A stretch of DNA of 6,794 nucleotides from Hadesarchaea archaeon (lineage in GTDB: Archaea; Hadarchaeota; Hadarchaeia; Hadarchaeales; Hadarchaeaceae): the NCBI GenBank assembly GCA_029880065.1, contig JAOUPD010000062.1:1-6794 (forward strand), in the 5' to 3' direction. Positions 1 to 5,632 of this stretch are shown here, one piece after another. The position numbers were made by a program, and so were the translations under genes. Within the stretch, counting starts at the first letter, position 1. Each line of letters opens with the position of its first letter. A model generated the notes under the pieces. That model did no database searches. It saw nothing but the letters and a program-made list of their open reading frames with translations, and was not told the origin of the DNA.

Positions 1-144
1 AGAATAACCGTCATATGAAAAAGCCAAGGGAAAAATTGCGAACACCCTTTCTTTATTTTTGTTTTGGCAACTGCAATTCTTCCTTTTCTCTTTCTTGTGA
101 CATTAGATATTCTGAAGAACAAATAATCAAAGAACCAGTCAGAA

Positions 145-173
145 GGGGTATAATTTTTTCTCGATTCTACCCC
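145..173 (+). terminator. Hairpin GGGGTA/TACCCC with T-rich loop
   Basis: GGGGTA (145-150) and TACCCC (168-173) are perfect inverted repeats around a 17-base loop containing a run of six T. The same stem recurs at 848-879, 1176-1210, 1234-1266 and 1280-1313. In the plus-strand case at 848 the T-rich strand is the sense strand of the gene that has just ended, so I infer a terminator for plus-strand transcription entering from the left. Confidence 0.4.
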
Positions 174-270
174 ATTGAGTTCTATCTTTTTGAATGTCCA
201 TCTGATATGGTAAGAAGTCCTGATTCCTGCCTATTAGATGCCAGTCCATTTCCAGCTGAACCTTTCCTGT

Positions 271-378
271 CCTGACCTAAATCACTCTGCTTTTTGTCAG
301 GTCAGGGCGGTATGTTGCATTCGTCACCTTACGCTGACGCCGAAGAATGCATTTGACAATCAGCGTCAGCTTAGTCAA
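271..378. repeat. Cluster of short perfect inverted repeats, possible structured RNA
   Basis: Four perfect inverted repeats lie close together: CCTGACCT (271-278) with AGGTCAGG (299-306); GCATTC (317-322) with GAATGC (345-350); GCTGACGC (333-340) with GCGTCAGC (363-370); TTGAC (353-357) with GTCAA (374-378). The second and third overlap, so they cannot both form as simple hairpins. They would be alternative folds or a pseudoknot if transcribed. I do not recognise an RNA family. The density of stems is what is notable; function is unknown. Confidence 0.35.
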
Positions 379-380
379 TT

Positions 381-413
381 GGTTGGTTGGTTGATGGGTC
401 GAATTTTAACCCA
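381..413 (+). repeat. GGTT-repeat/AT-palindrome element, copy A
   Basis: GGTT repeats (381-392) are followed by GATGGGTC and then AATTTTAACCC (402-412). This is a degenerate copy of the element found at 1006-1033, 6286-6318 and 6332-6362, where GTTGG repeats run into an AT-rich half-palindrome ending in AACCC. The text after it (CCAAACCTAAA, 418-428) also recurs after the 6286 copy, so the shared unit extends beyond the repeat itself. All copies are intergenic and in the same orientation. Confidence 0.6.
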
Positions 414-431
414 AAATCCAAACCTAAATGG

Positions 432-438
432 ATAAATA
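432..438 (+). promoter_or_regulatory. TATA-like box for the TIGR04076 gene
   Basis: ATAAATA lies 43-49 bases before the ATG at 481. Archaeal transcription starts about 25 bases after the TATA box, which would give a leader of roughly 20 bases, long enough to include the GGTGA ribosome binding site at 472-476. A second AT-rich candidate, ATTTAAAAT at 456-464, is too close to the ATG for a leadered message, so I prefer this one. Confidence 0.35.
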
Positions 439-480
439 GATGCAACAATGTAGTAATTTAAAATTTGCTTTGGTGACAAT

Positions 481-804
481 ATGGGATATCAACGGAAAGT
501 CATAATGGGATACACAATCGAGCTTGAAATTTATGAAAGCGGGGGCTGTGGGTATCACAAAGCAGGTGATAAACTGAAGTATCCGGAAGATAGAGGAATT
601 ATGTGTCCTTGGTTACTGGATAGCGTTAGCAGCATGATTCGTGTTCTCCGATATGGCGGTACGCTTCCTTGGAAATATGAAGGCACTCCTTATGAAAAAG
701 AAATTGACCCTGATGGCACTACAACAGAATTTGTCCGTTGCCCCGACCCAACTTCTAGTGGTGTAGTTCTTAAAATCATTAGAAAGAAAAAAGAAGAAAA
801 ATAA
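481..804 (+). CDS. TIGR04076 family protein, function unknown
   Basis: This 107-residue protein has the hallmarks of the TIGR04076 family of small, mostly archaeal and anaerobe proteins. They are a glycine/cysteine segment ending in KAGD (residues 21-30), an MCPW motif (41-44) followed by a helix and RYGGTLPW (57-64), and a late CPDP motif (87-90). Three cysteines (23, 42, 87) sit in these conserved motifs and could be metal or redox sites, but that is inference; no reaction is known to me for the family. The usual length is about 80-100 residues, so this copy is complete, with a lysine-rich tail. I chose the ATG at 481 because GGTGA at 472-476 is a good ribosome binding site with a 4-base spacer. 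An in-frame ATG at 505 would start nearer the usual family start. The gene stands alone, converges with the radical SAM remnant, and is flanked by GGTT-repeat elements on both sides. Confidence 0.85.
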   Translation: MGYQRKVIMGYTIELEIYESGGCGYHKAGDKLKYPEDRGIMCPWLLDSVSSMIRVLRYGGTLPWKYEGTPYEKEIDPDGTTTEFVRCPDPTSSGVVLKIIRKKKEEK

Positions 805-843
805 ACATTAACTATGCCGTATGTGCGTTGGATATTGAGTTCA

Positions 844-882
844 TTATGAGGGGTAGTTTTTGAGTGAATTTTACCCGTCGCA
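844..882 (+). terminator. Terminator-like hairpin after the TIGR04076 gene
   Basis: GAGGGGTA (848-855) pairs with TACCCGTC (872-879) with one mismatch, around a T-rich loop (five T at 857-861 on the plus strand). It lies 43 bases after the TIGR04076 stop codon. TTATGAGGGGTA (844-855) is also a perfect 12-base inverted match to TACCCCTCATAA at 1202-1213, so this hairpin forms the left end of the large palindrome. Termination is inferred from the T-run and position. Confidence 0.5.
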
Positions 883-1005
883 CTACTAACTAATTATCCT
901 ATCCTTTTCCTATTCCAGTAATATCCTTCCTGTACCATTAGGGTGTATCCTAAATTGGTCATTCAGTTGTTTGGAAGTCCATAACCGCCGTCCATTAACG
1001 TCTCC

Positions 1006-1033
1006 GTTGGTTGGTTGGATTAAATTTTAACCC
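1006..1033 (+). repeat. GGTT-repeat/AT-palindrome element, copy B
   Basis: GTTGGTTGGTTGG (1006-1018) runs into ATTAAATTTTAACCC (1019-1033), the same arrangement as copies A, C and D. Here it forms the core of the large palindrome. On the opposite arm the GGTT partner has been replaced by a CAA repeat (CAACAACAACAACAA, about 1033-1049), so the two arms have diverged by simple-repeat expansion while still being complementary at TTGG/CCAA. Confidence 0.65.
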
Positions 1034-1123
1034 AACAACAACAACAACAAACAACGGACGGACCAACGACGGACGACGGTTAATGGAAGGTTAATTACCA
1101 TTTTTTACCCCCAATTAAGGAAG

Positions 1124-1162
1124 GGTACCATGATGGTATAGGAAGGTACAGGATGGTACCAT
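1124..1162. repeat. GGTACCAT direct repeat
   Basis: GGTACCAT, whose first six bases are self-complementary, occurs at 1124-1131 and again at 1155-1162, with the related GATGGTA at 1132-1138 and GAAGGTACAGGATGGTA between them. The block lies in the right arm of the large palindrome and explains part of the length difference between its arms. No function is apparent. Confidence 0.5.
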
Positions 1163-1175
1163 AGAGAATAATATG

Positions 1176-1313
1176 TGAGGGGTAAAAACTCAAAGAAAAA
1201 TTACCCCTCATAACAAACTAAAGCTAATAATACGAGGGGTAAAAAGTATAGAAAAACTTACCCCTCATAACAAAAATACGAGGGGTAAAAAAGGGGACAA
1301 AAAATTACCCCTT
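1176..1313 (-). terminator. Three tandem GAGGGGTAA/TTACCCCTC hairpins
   Basis: Three hairpins follow one another. TGAGGGGTAA (1176-1185) pairs with TTACCCCTCA (1201-1210); GAGGGGTAA (1234-1242) with TTACCCCTC (1258-1266); AGGGGTAA (1281-1288) with TTACCCCT (1305-1312). Loops are 15 or 16 bases and A-rich on the plus strand, so the minus strand reads repeated runs of five or six T. They lie just downstream of the minus-strand radical SAM remnant (stop at 1348-1350), which suggests stacked T-run terminators for it. The second and third units share the preceding text CCCCTCATAACAAA and differ by an extra 12 bases before unit two, which is evidence of tandem duplication. Confidence 0.55.
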
Positions 1314-1324
1314 GCATGAACCCA

Positions 1325-1332
1325 GCGCGCGC
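1325..1332. repeat. GCGCGCGC tract, left edge of radical SAM remnant
   Basis: A pure alternating GC tract, very unusual in this A+T-rich sequence, lies 15 bases beyond the stop codon of the radical SAM remnant. A matching tract (2052-2061) lies at the truncated end of the same gene, and GCGTGCGCGC occurs at 6628-6637. Alternating GC can adopt left-handed DNA and is self-complementary, which could favour rearrangement; that is inference. Confidence 0.45.
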
Positions 1333-1347
1333 AAATTGTCATATGTA

Positions 1348-2049
1348 CTAGAAAAGGCCTCTAAGTTGTTTAAGTATACCTCGACTCAGCATGTGCCAGT
1401 AAACTCTTCTTTTCAATTCGTTTCTAGAAAATGATCCTTGAAGTCTTCTTTTCCATGAACCATAAAAGCTTCTATAACATTTGTAGAGTTCTTCCTGCAC
1501 CTCTTTCCTTGACAGGGTTTCCGTTGGCATTATTGAATGTACCATATCGTAGTTGGCCCAATTAGAGTCTTCTATCCACCCATTCTTTTTTGCCTCCTCG
1601 AAAAGCTCAGTTCCAGGAAATGGCGTAAGAATAGCGAAAATGACAAAATCTGAATCCAATTCGTCAATGAACTTTCTTGATTCTGCGATTGATTCCGCTG
1701 TATCTTTGCGTTCACCTATTATGAACATCGCTTGGGCGAAGATGTCATTCTTTTTTAAGAGCTTAACCGCTTTCTTAGCGTCTTCAGGAGTAATATTCTT
1801 CCTGAAGGTTTCAAGCGTTGATTGGATTGAGTTTTCAACTCCTAGAAGGATCCAACGGAGACCTGACTTCCGCAATTTAGGTAGAGCGTCTTGATGTTTG
1901 ATTATATCATCGCATCTTACTTGGGTAAACCACATCAAATCTTCAGAAAGCCCTTTCTGGATAATTTCTTTGGCTAGTTCACTAGCCCTTTTGCCTACTC
2001 CGAAGTCATCGTCTGCCAACCAGATGAATCGACTTCCATAATTCTCGAA
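1348..2049 (-). pseudogene. C-terminal half of a B12-binding-type radical SAM protein, 5' truncated
   Basis: The frame encodes the second half of a COG1032-type radical SAM protein, the group that includes B12-binding methyltransferases and BchE-like cyclases. Reading from the truncated end one sees NYGSRFIWLADDDFG, then the WF..VRCDD strand, LLGVENSIQSTLE, a FIIGERKDT strand-turn and TPFPGTELFEEA, all in the order expected for the later strands of the barrel. The CxxxCxxC cluster motif and the whole N-terminal B12 domain, which should make the protein about 450-550 residues, are missing. Recognisable similarity ends close to the GC tract at 2052-2061. The frame continues open to 2094 without a plausible start, then meets TAA. 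The only usable start in it is TTG at 2019-2017, in the middle of the conserved WLADDD segment, giving 223 residues. There are no internal stops, so truncation is either recent or the fragment is still translated. It cannot do radical SAM chemistry alone. No N-terminal half is found in the window. Confidence 0.7.
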
Positions 2050-2051
2050 AT

Positions 2052-2061
2052 GCGCGCGCGC
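2052..2061. repeat. GCGCGCGCGC tract at the truncation point
   Basis: Ten bases of alternating GC sit exactly where similarity to radical SAM proteins stops. Together with the tract at 1325-1332 it brackets the remnant, leaving a 719-base segment between them. It may mark a recombination breakpoint. Confidence 0.45.
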
Positions 2062-2135
2062 ACAGTTTAATGAGTTGTCGGTTAAAATAGTAACTTAACA
2101 TTTAGGGTCGAGTAATACCAGAAAGTCTTAGGACA

Positions 2136-2143
2136 CTTAAGAG
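2136..2143 (+). promoter_or_regulatory. Possible TATA box of the DASS symporter gene
   Basis: ACTTAAGAGTTAAAT (2135-2149) contains CTTAAG, the same core as the boxes before the next two transcription units (3714 and 5139). It lies 54-61 bases before the ATG at 2197, giving a predicted leader of about 30 bases that would include the GGAG at 2183-2186. The match is weaker than at the other two sites. Confidence 0.4.
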
Positions 2144-2196
2144 TTAAATTCTATCGTTTATCATACAAGTTCTGCTTCCCAAGGAGATTATGAGGG

Positions 2197-3681
2197 ATGG
2201 GAGACCTCGAAAAAACCAGTCAAAAGGCAGATTCTGAAGAGAAGAAAGAATGCTACTTTTGTAAACCAATTAAATGGACTGCATTCGAAGTTCCACCAAA
2301 ACTTACCAAATTTTTGTACTCAAGAAAAAACTTGTTTTTTGTTCTAATTATCGCATTTCTGGTCTATTTTATAACTTTTAATCAGCCAGAGATTGTAAGA
2401 AGAACCTTAACCACTTTTGTTTTTGCTGCAGGCTGTTGGATGCTCGAAGTATTTCCTTTACCAATAACTGGGCTTACAATACCTGTAATGCTAACTTTGT
2501 TAGGAGTATTTAATCCAAAAGAAGCCTTTGCTCCTTTTTCAAACTCAATTATATTCCTTATGATTGGAGGTCTTGTTTTGGGTCAATCAATAAAAAAACA
2601 TGGATTAGATAAATGGATTGGATACAACCTACTAACTTACTCCAAAGGCAAAATAGATAGACTAATTTTGCTAGTTATAGCTGCCACTGCCTTCCTAAGC
2701 ATGTGGATGTCAAACACTGTAGCAATAGCAGTAATTTTACCTGTTATTCTCTCAATACTGACAGCAATGCCTGAAGAACTTGTTAATCTTAAACGCAAGA
2801 TGCTATTAGGAGTCTCTATAAGCACATCAATCGGTGGCACTGCCATGCTCACAGGAAGCACCCCTGCAATGATAGCTGGAGCATTACTGGGAGAAACAAT
2901 TCCTTTTGGGTTCATTGAATGGGCATACTACGGCTTACCCGTTTCTCTGTTAATATTAGCAACATCCTTTTTGTTATTGAAAAAGTTGTACCCCTCTCCA
3001 AAAATAACACTAAACCTAGATGCAATAATTGAACAAAAAAAACAAATGGAAAAACTAACCACCACACAGAAAAAAATACTTCTAATTTTTTTGGGAACAA
3101 TACTATTCTGGTTCATGGGAAGCCAGTTTGAAGGCTGGCTCGGATTGCCAACTTCAGTATCTAATGTAGCCATAGTTTCTGTAACTGCGGTTCTAATAAT
3201 GTTCGGCCTAAACCTACTTGACCTCAAAGATTTACAATCAATCCAATGGGAATTAATATTTCTAGTAGGAGGCGGAATTCTATTGGGCGAAGCAATGATT
3301 GAATCTGGTGCAGCCAGCGGCATAAGCAGTGCCATAGCATCTATGCACGGTTCATCTCCCATAATAGTAATAATAGCCGTTTTAAGCCTGATTTCGCTTC
3401 TCTTAACGAATTTTATTTCAAACAGCGCAACCGCCGCAATTTTAATACCTATAGCAATTGAAACTGCAAACATTTTAGAAATGACACCAGTTCCTTTTGT
3501 AATGGCAGTAGCTCTAACAGCAACCATAGCATTCATAACGCCAGTAGGAGTACCCTCTACGGCCCTAATCTACTCAACAGGAATTATTCCTAGAAACAGG
3601 CTTATTAAAACAGGAATTTTAGCTGCAATACCCGCATTGTTAATAGTCCTTGCCATAGTTTACACATTTCCAGTTCCATAG
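2197..3681 (+). CDS. DASS/SLC13-family anion:Na+ symporter
   Basis: This 494-residue integral membrane protein belongs to the divalent anion:sodium symporter family (CitT/SdcS/SLC13). The two signature substrate/sodium-site motifs are present. SNT (172-174) is followed by IGGTAMLTGSTP (212-223); the second-repeat copy SNSAT (408-412) is followed by ITPVGVPSTALIYSTG (447-462). The scaffold stretch FSNSIIFLMIGGLVLGQSIKKHGL (114-137) is also typical. Membrane segments run from about residue 44 to the end. The family moves sulfate, thiosulfate-like oxyanions or di- and tricarboxylates with sodium; sequence alone does not fix the substrate. The neighbouring persulfide dioxygenase and YeeE/YedE genes favour a sulfur oxyanion, but a C4-dicarboxylate cannot be excluded. 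A 45-residue charged N-terminal tail carries a CYFC pair (19-22). The ATG at 2197 follows AAGGAGA (2181-2187). An out-of-frame ATG at 2190 gives only a short peptide and is not used. Confidence 0.85.
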   Translation: MGDLEKTSQKADSEEKKECYFCKPIKWTAFEVPPKLTKFLYSRKNLFFVLIIAFLVYFITFNQPEIVRRTLTTFVFAAGCWMLEVFPLPITGLTIPVMLTLLGVFNPKEAFAPFSNSIIFLMIGGLVLGQSIKKHGLDKWIGYNLLTYSKGKIDRLILLVIAATAFLSMWMSNTVAIAVILPVILSILTAMPEELVNLKRKMLLGVSISTSIGGTAMLTGSTPAMIAGALLGETIPFGFIEWAYYGLPVSLLILATSFLLLKKLYPSPKITLNLDAIIEQKKQMEKLTTTQKKILLIFLGTILFWFMGSQFEGWLGLPTSVSNVAIVSVTAVLIMFGLNLLDLKDLQSIQWELIFLVGGGILLGEAMIESGAASGISSAIASMHGSSPIIVIIAVLSLISLLLTNFISNSATAAILIPIAIETANILEMTPVPFVMAVALTATIAFITPVGVPSTALIYSTGIIPRNRLIKTGILAAIPALLIVLAIVYTFPVP

Positions 3682-3706
3682 AAAAAATACAGTTTAACAA
3701 GCAACT

Positions 3707-3725
3707 GAAAAATCTTAAGTAAAAC
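3707..3725 (+). promoter_or_regulatory. Promoter (BRE plus TATA) of the persulfide dioxygenase gene
   Basis: GAAAAATCTTAAGTAAAAC, with CTTAAGTA at 3714-3721, lies 41 bases before the ATG at 3755. The A-rich run before it fits the archaeal TFB recognition element. It matches the box before the YeeE/YedE gene (5132 onward) at 15 of the first 18 positions. The expected start of transcription is about 3740-3746, after the TTG at 3731, which supports the ATG at 3755 as the start codon. Confidence 0.55.
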
Positions 3726-3754
3726 TATAATTGAATACAAAAAGGGTCGTTACA

Positions 3755-5119
3755 ATGTTAATTCAAACAGTAAAATCAGAGATAGTTTCACACCTTTCAT
3801 ACATCATAGGAAACAACAATGAGGCAGCAGTAATCGACCCCAGACGAGACTGCAAAATCTATCAACAAATTGCTAAGAACTGGGGAGCAAAAATAAACTA
3901 TATTTTTGAAACCCATAGAAACGAAGATTACGTTACCGGGTCCTTAGAACTAGAAAAGCTCACAGGAGCTACAATATTTCACGGCCCCGGGCTGCCTTGG
4001 GGATTCGGCAAAATCATCAAAGACAACCAAGAAATCAATGTGGGAACACTGAAAATTAAAGCATTGCACACTCCAGGCCATTCACCAGATAGCACAAGTT
4101 ATGTTTTATACGACCTAGAAAGTGGAGAAGAACCTGTAATTGTCTTCACTGGAGATACACTTTTCGTAGGAGATGTAGGTAGAACCGATTTTCTTGGAGA
4201 AAAAATGACCCCTACTATGTCGGAAAGATTGTATGACAGCATAAATGACAAACTTTTATCCTTAGGTGATGGAGTAATAGTGTGCCCAGCTCATGGTTCT
4301 GGGTCAGTATGCGGCGGCAAAATAAGAGAAAGAGAAATAAGCACAATTGGAATCGAAAAGAAAACAAACCCAATGTTGAACCTAACCAAAGAAGCTTTTA
4401 TCAAACAAAAAACAAGTGAACAGCACCAAACTCCACCATATTTCATGCAAATGGAAGCTTACAATCTTAATGGTCCCCCAATATTAGGTGAAATACCTAC
4501 TCCGCATCCTCTAACTCCTTCAGAATTTAAGAAAACTGCTGAAAACTCTTACATTATCGATACAAGAACTCCCGCAGCTTTTGGAGCAGCCCATATAAAA
4601 GACTCCTTTAGTCTGACCCCCAAAAGGTTACTAAATGTAGGCTGGGTTGCAGATTATAACAAACCAATTTTGCTAGTTGTTGAAGATTTACATGCATTGG
4701 ATTTTGCAGCAGATAATTTGTTTAGGCTTGGTTTAGATAAAATTGCAGGATACTTGGAAGGTGGCCTAGAAGCTTGGTATAAGCAAGGTTTACCTATTGC
4801 AAAAAACGGATTACTATCGGTTCATGAACTAAGAAAAATGATTGAGGCAAACCAAGAAATCACAATCTTAGATGTTCGTCGTGAAAAAGAATGGAATGAT
4901 GGACACATCAAAGGAGCAATGCGCATTTATCTTGGACACCTTCCGAAACAGACAGATGAAATTTCTAAGGATAAACCGATAGTCGTTATGTGTAAAACAG
5001 GGAACCGGTCCAGTTTTGGAACAAGTATTTTGCTCAGAGCAGGATTTGACAACGTCTATAACTGTTTAGGCGGAATAGAAGCATGGGTCAAAGCCGGGTT
5101 CAAATTAACTAAATCATAA
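3755..5119 (+). CDS. CstB/Blh-like persulfide dioxygenase-rhodanese fusion
   Basis: This 454-residue, probably cytoplasmic protein has three domains: a metallo-beta-lactamase-fold domain of the ETHE1/persulfide dioxygenase type (about 1-225), a degenerate rhodanese (about 250-348) and an active-type rhodanese (about 353-454). This is the architecture and length of Staphylococcus CstB (about 444 residues), which oxidises persulfide and makes thiosulfate. By alignment to ETHE1 the three iron ligands are kept: H54 (ETH), H109 (HTPGH) and D134 (FTGD), followed by GRTDF (142-146). The classic HxHxDH motif is altered to HRNEDY (54-59), losing only positions that do not bind iron in ETHE1. AHGSGSVCG (179-187) is also family-typical. 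The first rhodanese has VVED where the catalytic cysteine loop should be; the second has CKTGNRS with C413. A TTG at 3731 would add eight residues but lies upstream of the predicted transcription start. The substrate (glutathione is unlikely in archaea; coenzyme A or protein persulfide are options) is inferred. Confidence 0.88.
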   Translation: MLIQTVKSEIVSHLSYIIGNNNEAAVIDPRRDCKIYQQIAKNWGAKINYIFETHRNEDYVTGSLELEKLTGATIFHGPGLPWGFGKIIKDNQEINVGTLKIKALHTPGHSPDSTSYVLYDLESGEEPVIVFTGDTLFVGDVGRTDFLGEKMTPTMSERLYDSINDKLLSLGDGVIVCPAHGSGSVCGGKIREREISTIGIEKKTNPMLNLTKEAFIKQKTSEQHQTPPYFMQMEAYNLNGPPILGEIPTPHPLTPSEFKKTAENSYIIDTRTPAAFGAAHIKDSFSLTPKRLLNVGWVADYNKPILLVVEDLHALDFAADNLFRLGLDKIAGYLEGGLEAWYKQGLPIAKNGLLSVHELRKMIEANQEITILDVRREKEWNDGHIKGAMRIYLGHLPKQTDEISKDKPIVVMCKTGNRSSFGTSILLRAGFDNVYNCLGGIEAWVKAGFKLTKS

Positions 5120-5131
5120 AACAAAGTGTTG

Positions 5132-5150
5132 GAAAAACCTTAAATCAAAA
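5132..5150 (+). promoter_or_regulatory. Promoter (BRE plus TATA) of the YeeE/YedE pair
   Basis: GAAAAACCTTAAATCAAAA, with CTTAAAT at 5139-5145, lies 32 bases before the ATG at 5171. The predicted transcription start is only a few bases from the ATG, so the message would be nearly leaderless. The weak AGGT at 5163-5166 may be used only by read-through transcripts. It is almost the same box as at 3707-3725. Confidence 0.5.
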
Positions 5151-5170
5151 ACTGAACATCAAAGGTATTC

Positions 5171-5632
5171 ATGTTTCCTCTTGGAATTGAACCATATTTA
5201 CTGGGCGGACTAATAGTTGGAATTGGAGTATCTTTAATATACCTAGTAACAGGGCTACATGCAACTCAAAGCAGCTTTTTTACAACCACATTATCTTGGT
5301 TCTCTAAAAGAAAAAATTTCCAGAAAGACTCAAATATAAAACAAAGAGGCTGGAGATTAACGTTAGCTACAGGTCTAGTCATCGGAGCATTTATTCACAC
5401 TCTTACACTTTCACCGACAGGATTTTGGACAACCTCAGTTCAATTATGGCGGTTAATTCTGGGCGGATTATTAGTAGGATTTGGAACAAGACTATCCAGC
5501 GGATGCACTTCAGGTCATGGAATAAGTGGATTAGCATCACTTTCTAAAACATCTCTATATTCTGTTATCGTTTTCATGGGCGTTGGCATCGTAACGGCGA
5601 GCATTGTTAATATATTGGGCGTTTCACCATGA
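5171..5632 (+). CDS. YeeE/YedE family membrane protein, first half
   Basis: This 153-residue protein with about four membrane segments belongs to the YeeE/YedE (sulf_transp, DUF395) family. The signature GFGTRLSSGCTSGHGISG (103-120) contains C112 and H116. Single-chain relatives such as TsuA take up thiosulfate through conserved cysteines and are about twice this size. Half-size proteins of this kind occur as adjacent pairs (PmpA/PmpB type), often beside a Blh-like persulfide dioxygenase. A membrane role in moving thiosulfate, sulfite or a persulfide-derived sulfur species is inferred from family and neighbours. A soluble linker (44-62) rich in lysine separates the first hydrophobic pair from the rest. 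It starts 51 bases after the dioxygenase gene with its own promoter box, and its stop codon overlaps the next gene's start. Confidence 0.85.
   Translation: MFPLGIEPYLLGGLIVGIGVSLIYLVTGLHATQSSFFTTTLSWFSKRKNFQKDSNIKQRGWRLTLATGLVIGAFIHTLTLSPTGFWTTSVQLWRLILGGLLVGFGTRLSSGCTSGHGISGLASLSKTSLYSVIVFMGVGIVTASIVNILGVSP

Larger units (their letters stand above)
1..480. other. Gene-free stretch with hairpins and one GGTT repeat
   Basis: I see no convincing protein gene in this 480-base stretch. Open frames on both strands have no recognisable motifs and no ribosome binding site. What is visible is a GGGGTA/TACCCC hairpin (145-173), a cluster of short perfect inverted repeats (271-378) and a GGTT-repeat element (381-413). 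The last part, about 432-480, is the promoter and leader of the next gene. The hairpin at 145-173 belongs to a family that elsewhere in the window sits just after gene ends, so a plus-strand gene may end to the left of the window. Confidence 0.6.
844..1213. repeat. Nested imperfect palindrome of about 370 bp
   Basis: Colinear inverted matches run inward from both ends. 844-855 pairs with 1202-1213 (12/12); 871-882 with 1174-1185 (10/12); 925-938 with 1133-1146 (13/14); 949-958 with 1111-1120 (9/10); 979-993 with 1071-1086 (15 matches, one mismatch and one extra base); 1005-1010 with 1063-1068 (6/6). The centre is the near-palindrome TTGGATTAAATTTTAACC with CAA after it (1015-1035). The midpoints of the outer pairs fall between 1028 and 1037, so this is one structure and not scattered hairpins. 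It has no open frame or transposase. It occupies the convergent gap between the ends of two genes. It may be a foldback or MITE-like element, or a bidirectional terminator grown by inverted duplication; I cannot tell which. Confidence 0.7.

Noticed and set aside
1..230. Open frame of about 76 codons on the minus strand running off the left edge
   Set aside because: It has no ATG or GTG near its beginning, no ribosome binding site, no recognisable motif, and it crosses a terminator-like hairpin. A frame this long is expected by chance in six-frame reading of a gene-free stretch.
15..435. Two plus-strand frames of 86 and 65 codons (15-275 and 238-435)
   Set aside because: They overlap each other, read through inverted repeats and the GGTT element, and lack ribosome binding sites and any family resemblance.
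1176..1313. Short CRISPR-like array
   Set aside because: The repeated segments are palindromic hairpins with nearly identical A-rich loops, not constant repeats separated by unique spacers of regular length, and there are no cas genes.
3731..3754. TTG at 3731 as start of the persulfide dioxygenase gene
   Set aside because: It lies before or at the predicted transcription start, adds eight residues with no family counterpart, and the ATG at 3755 begins exactly where related proteins begin.
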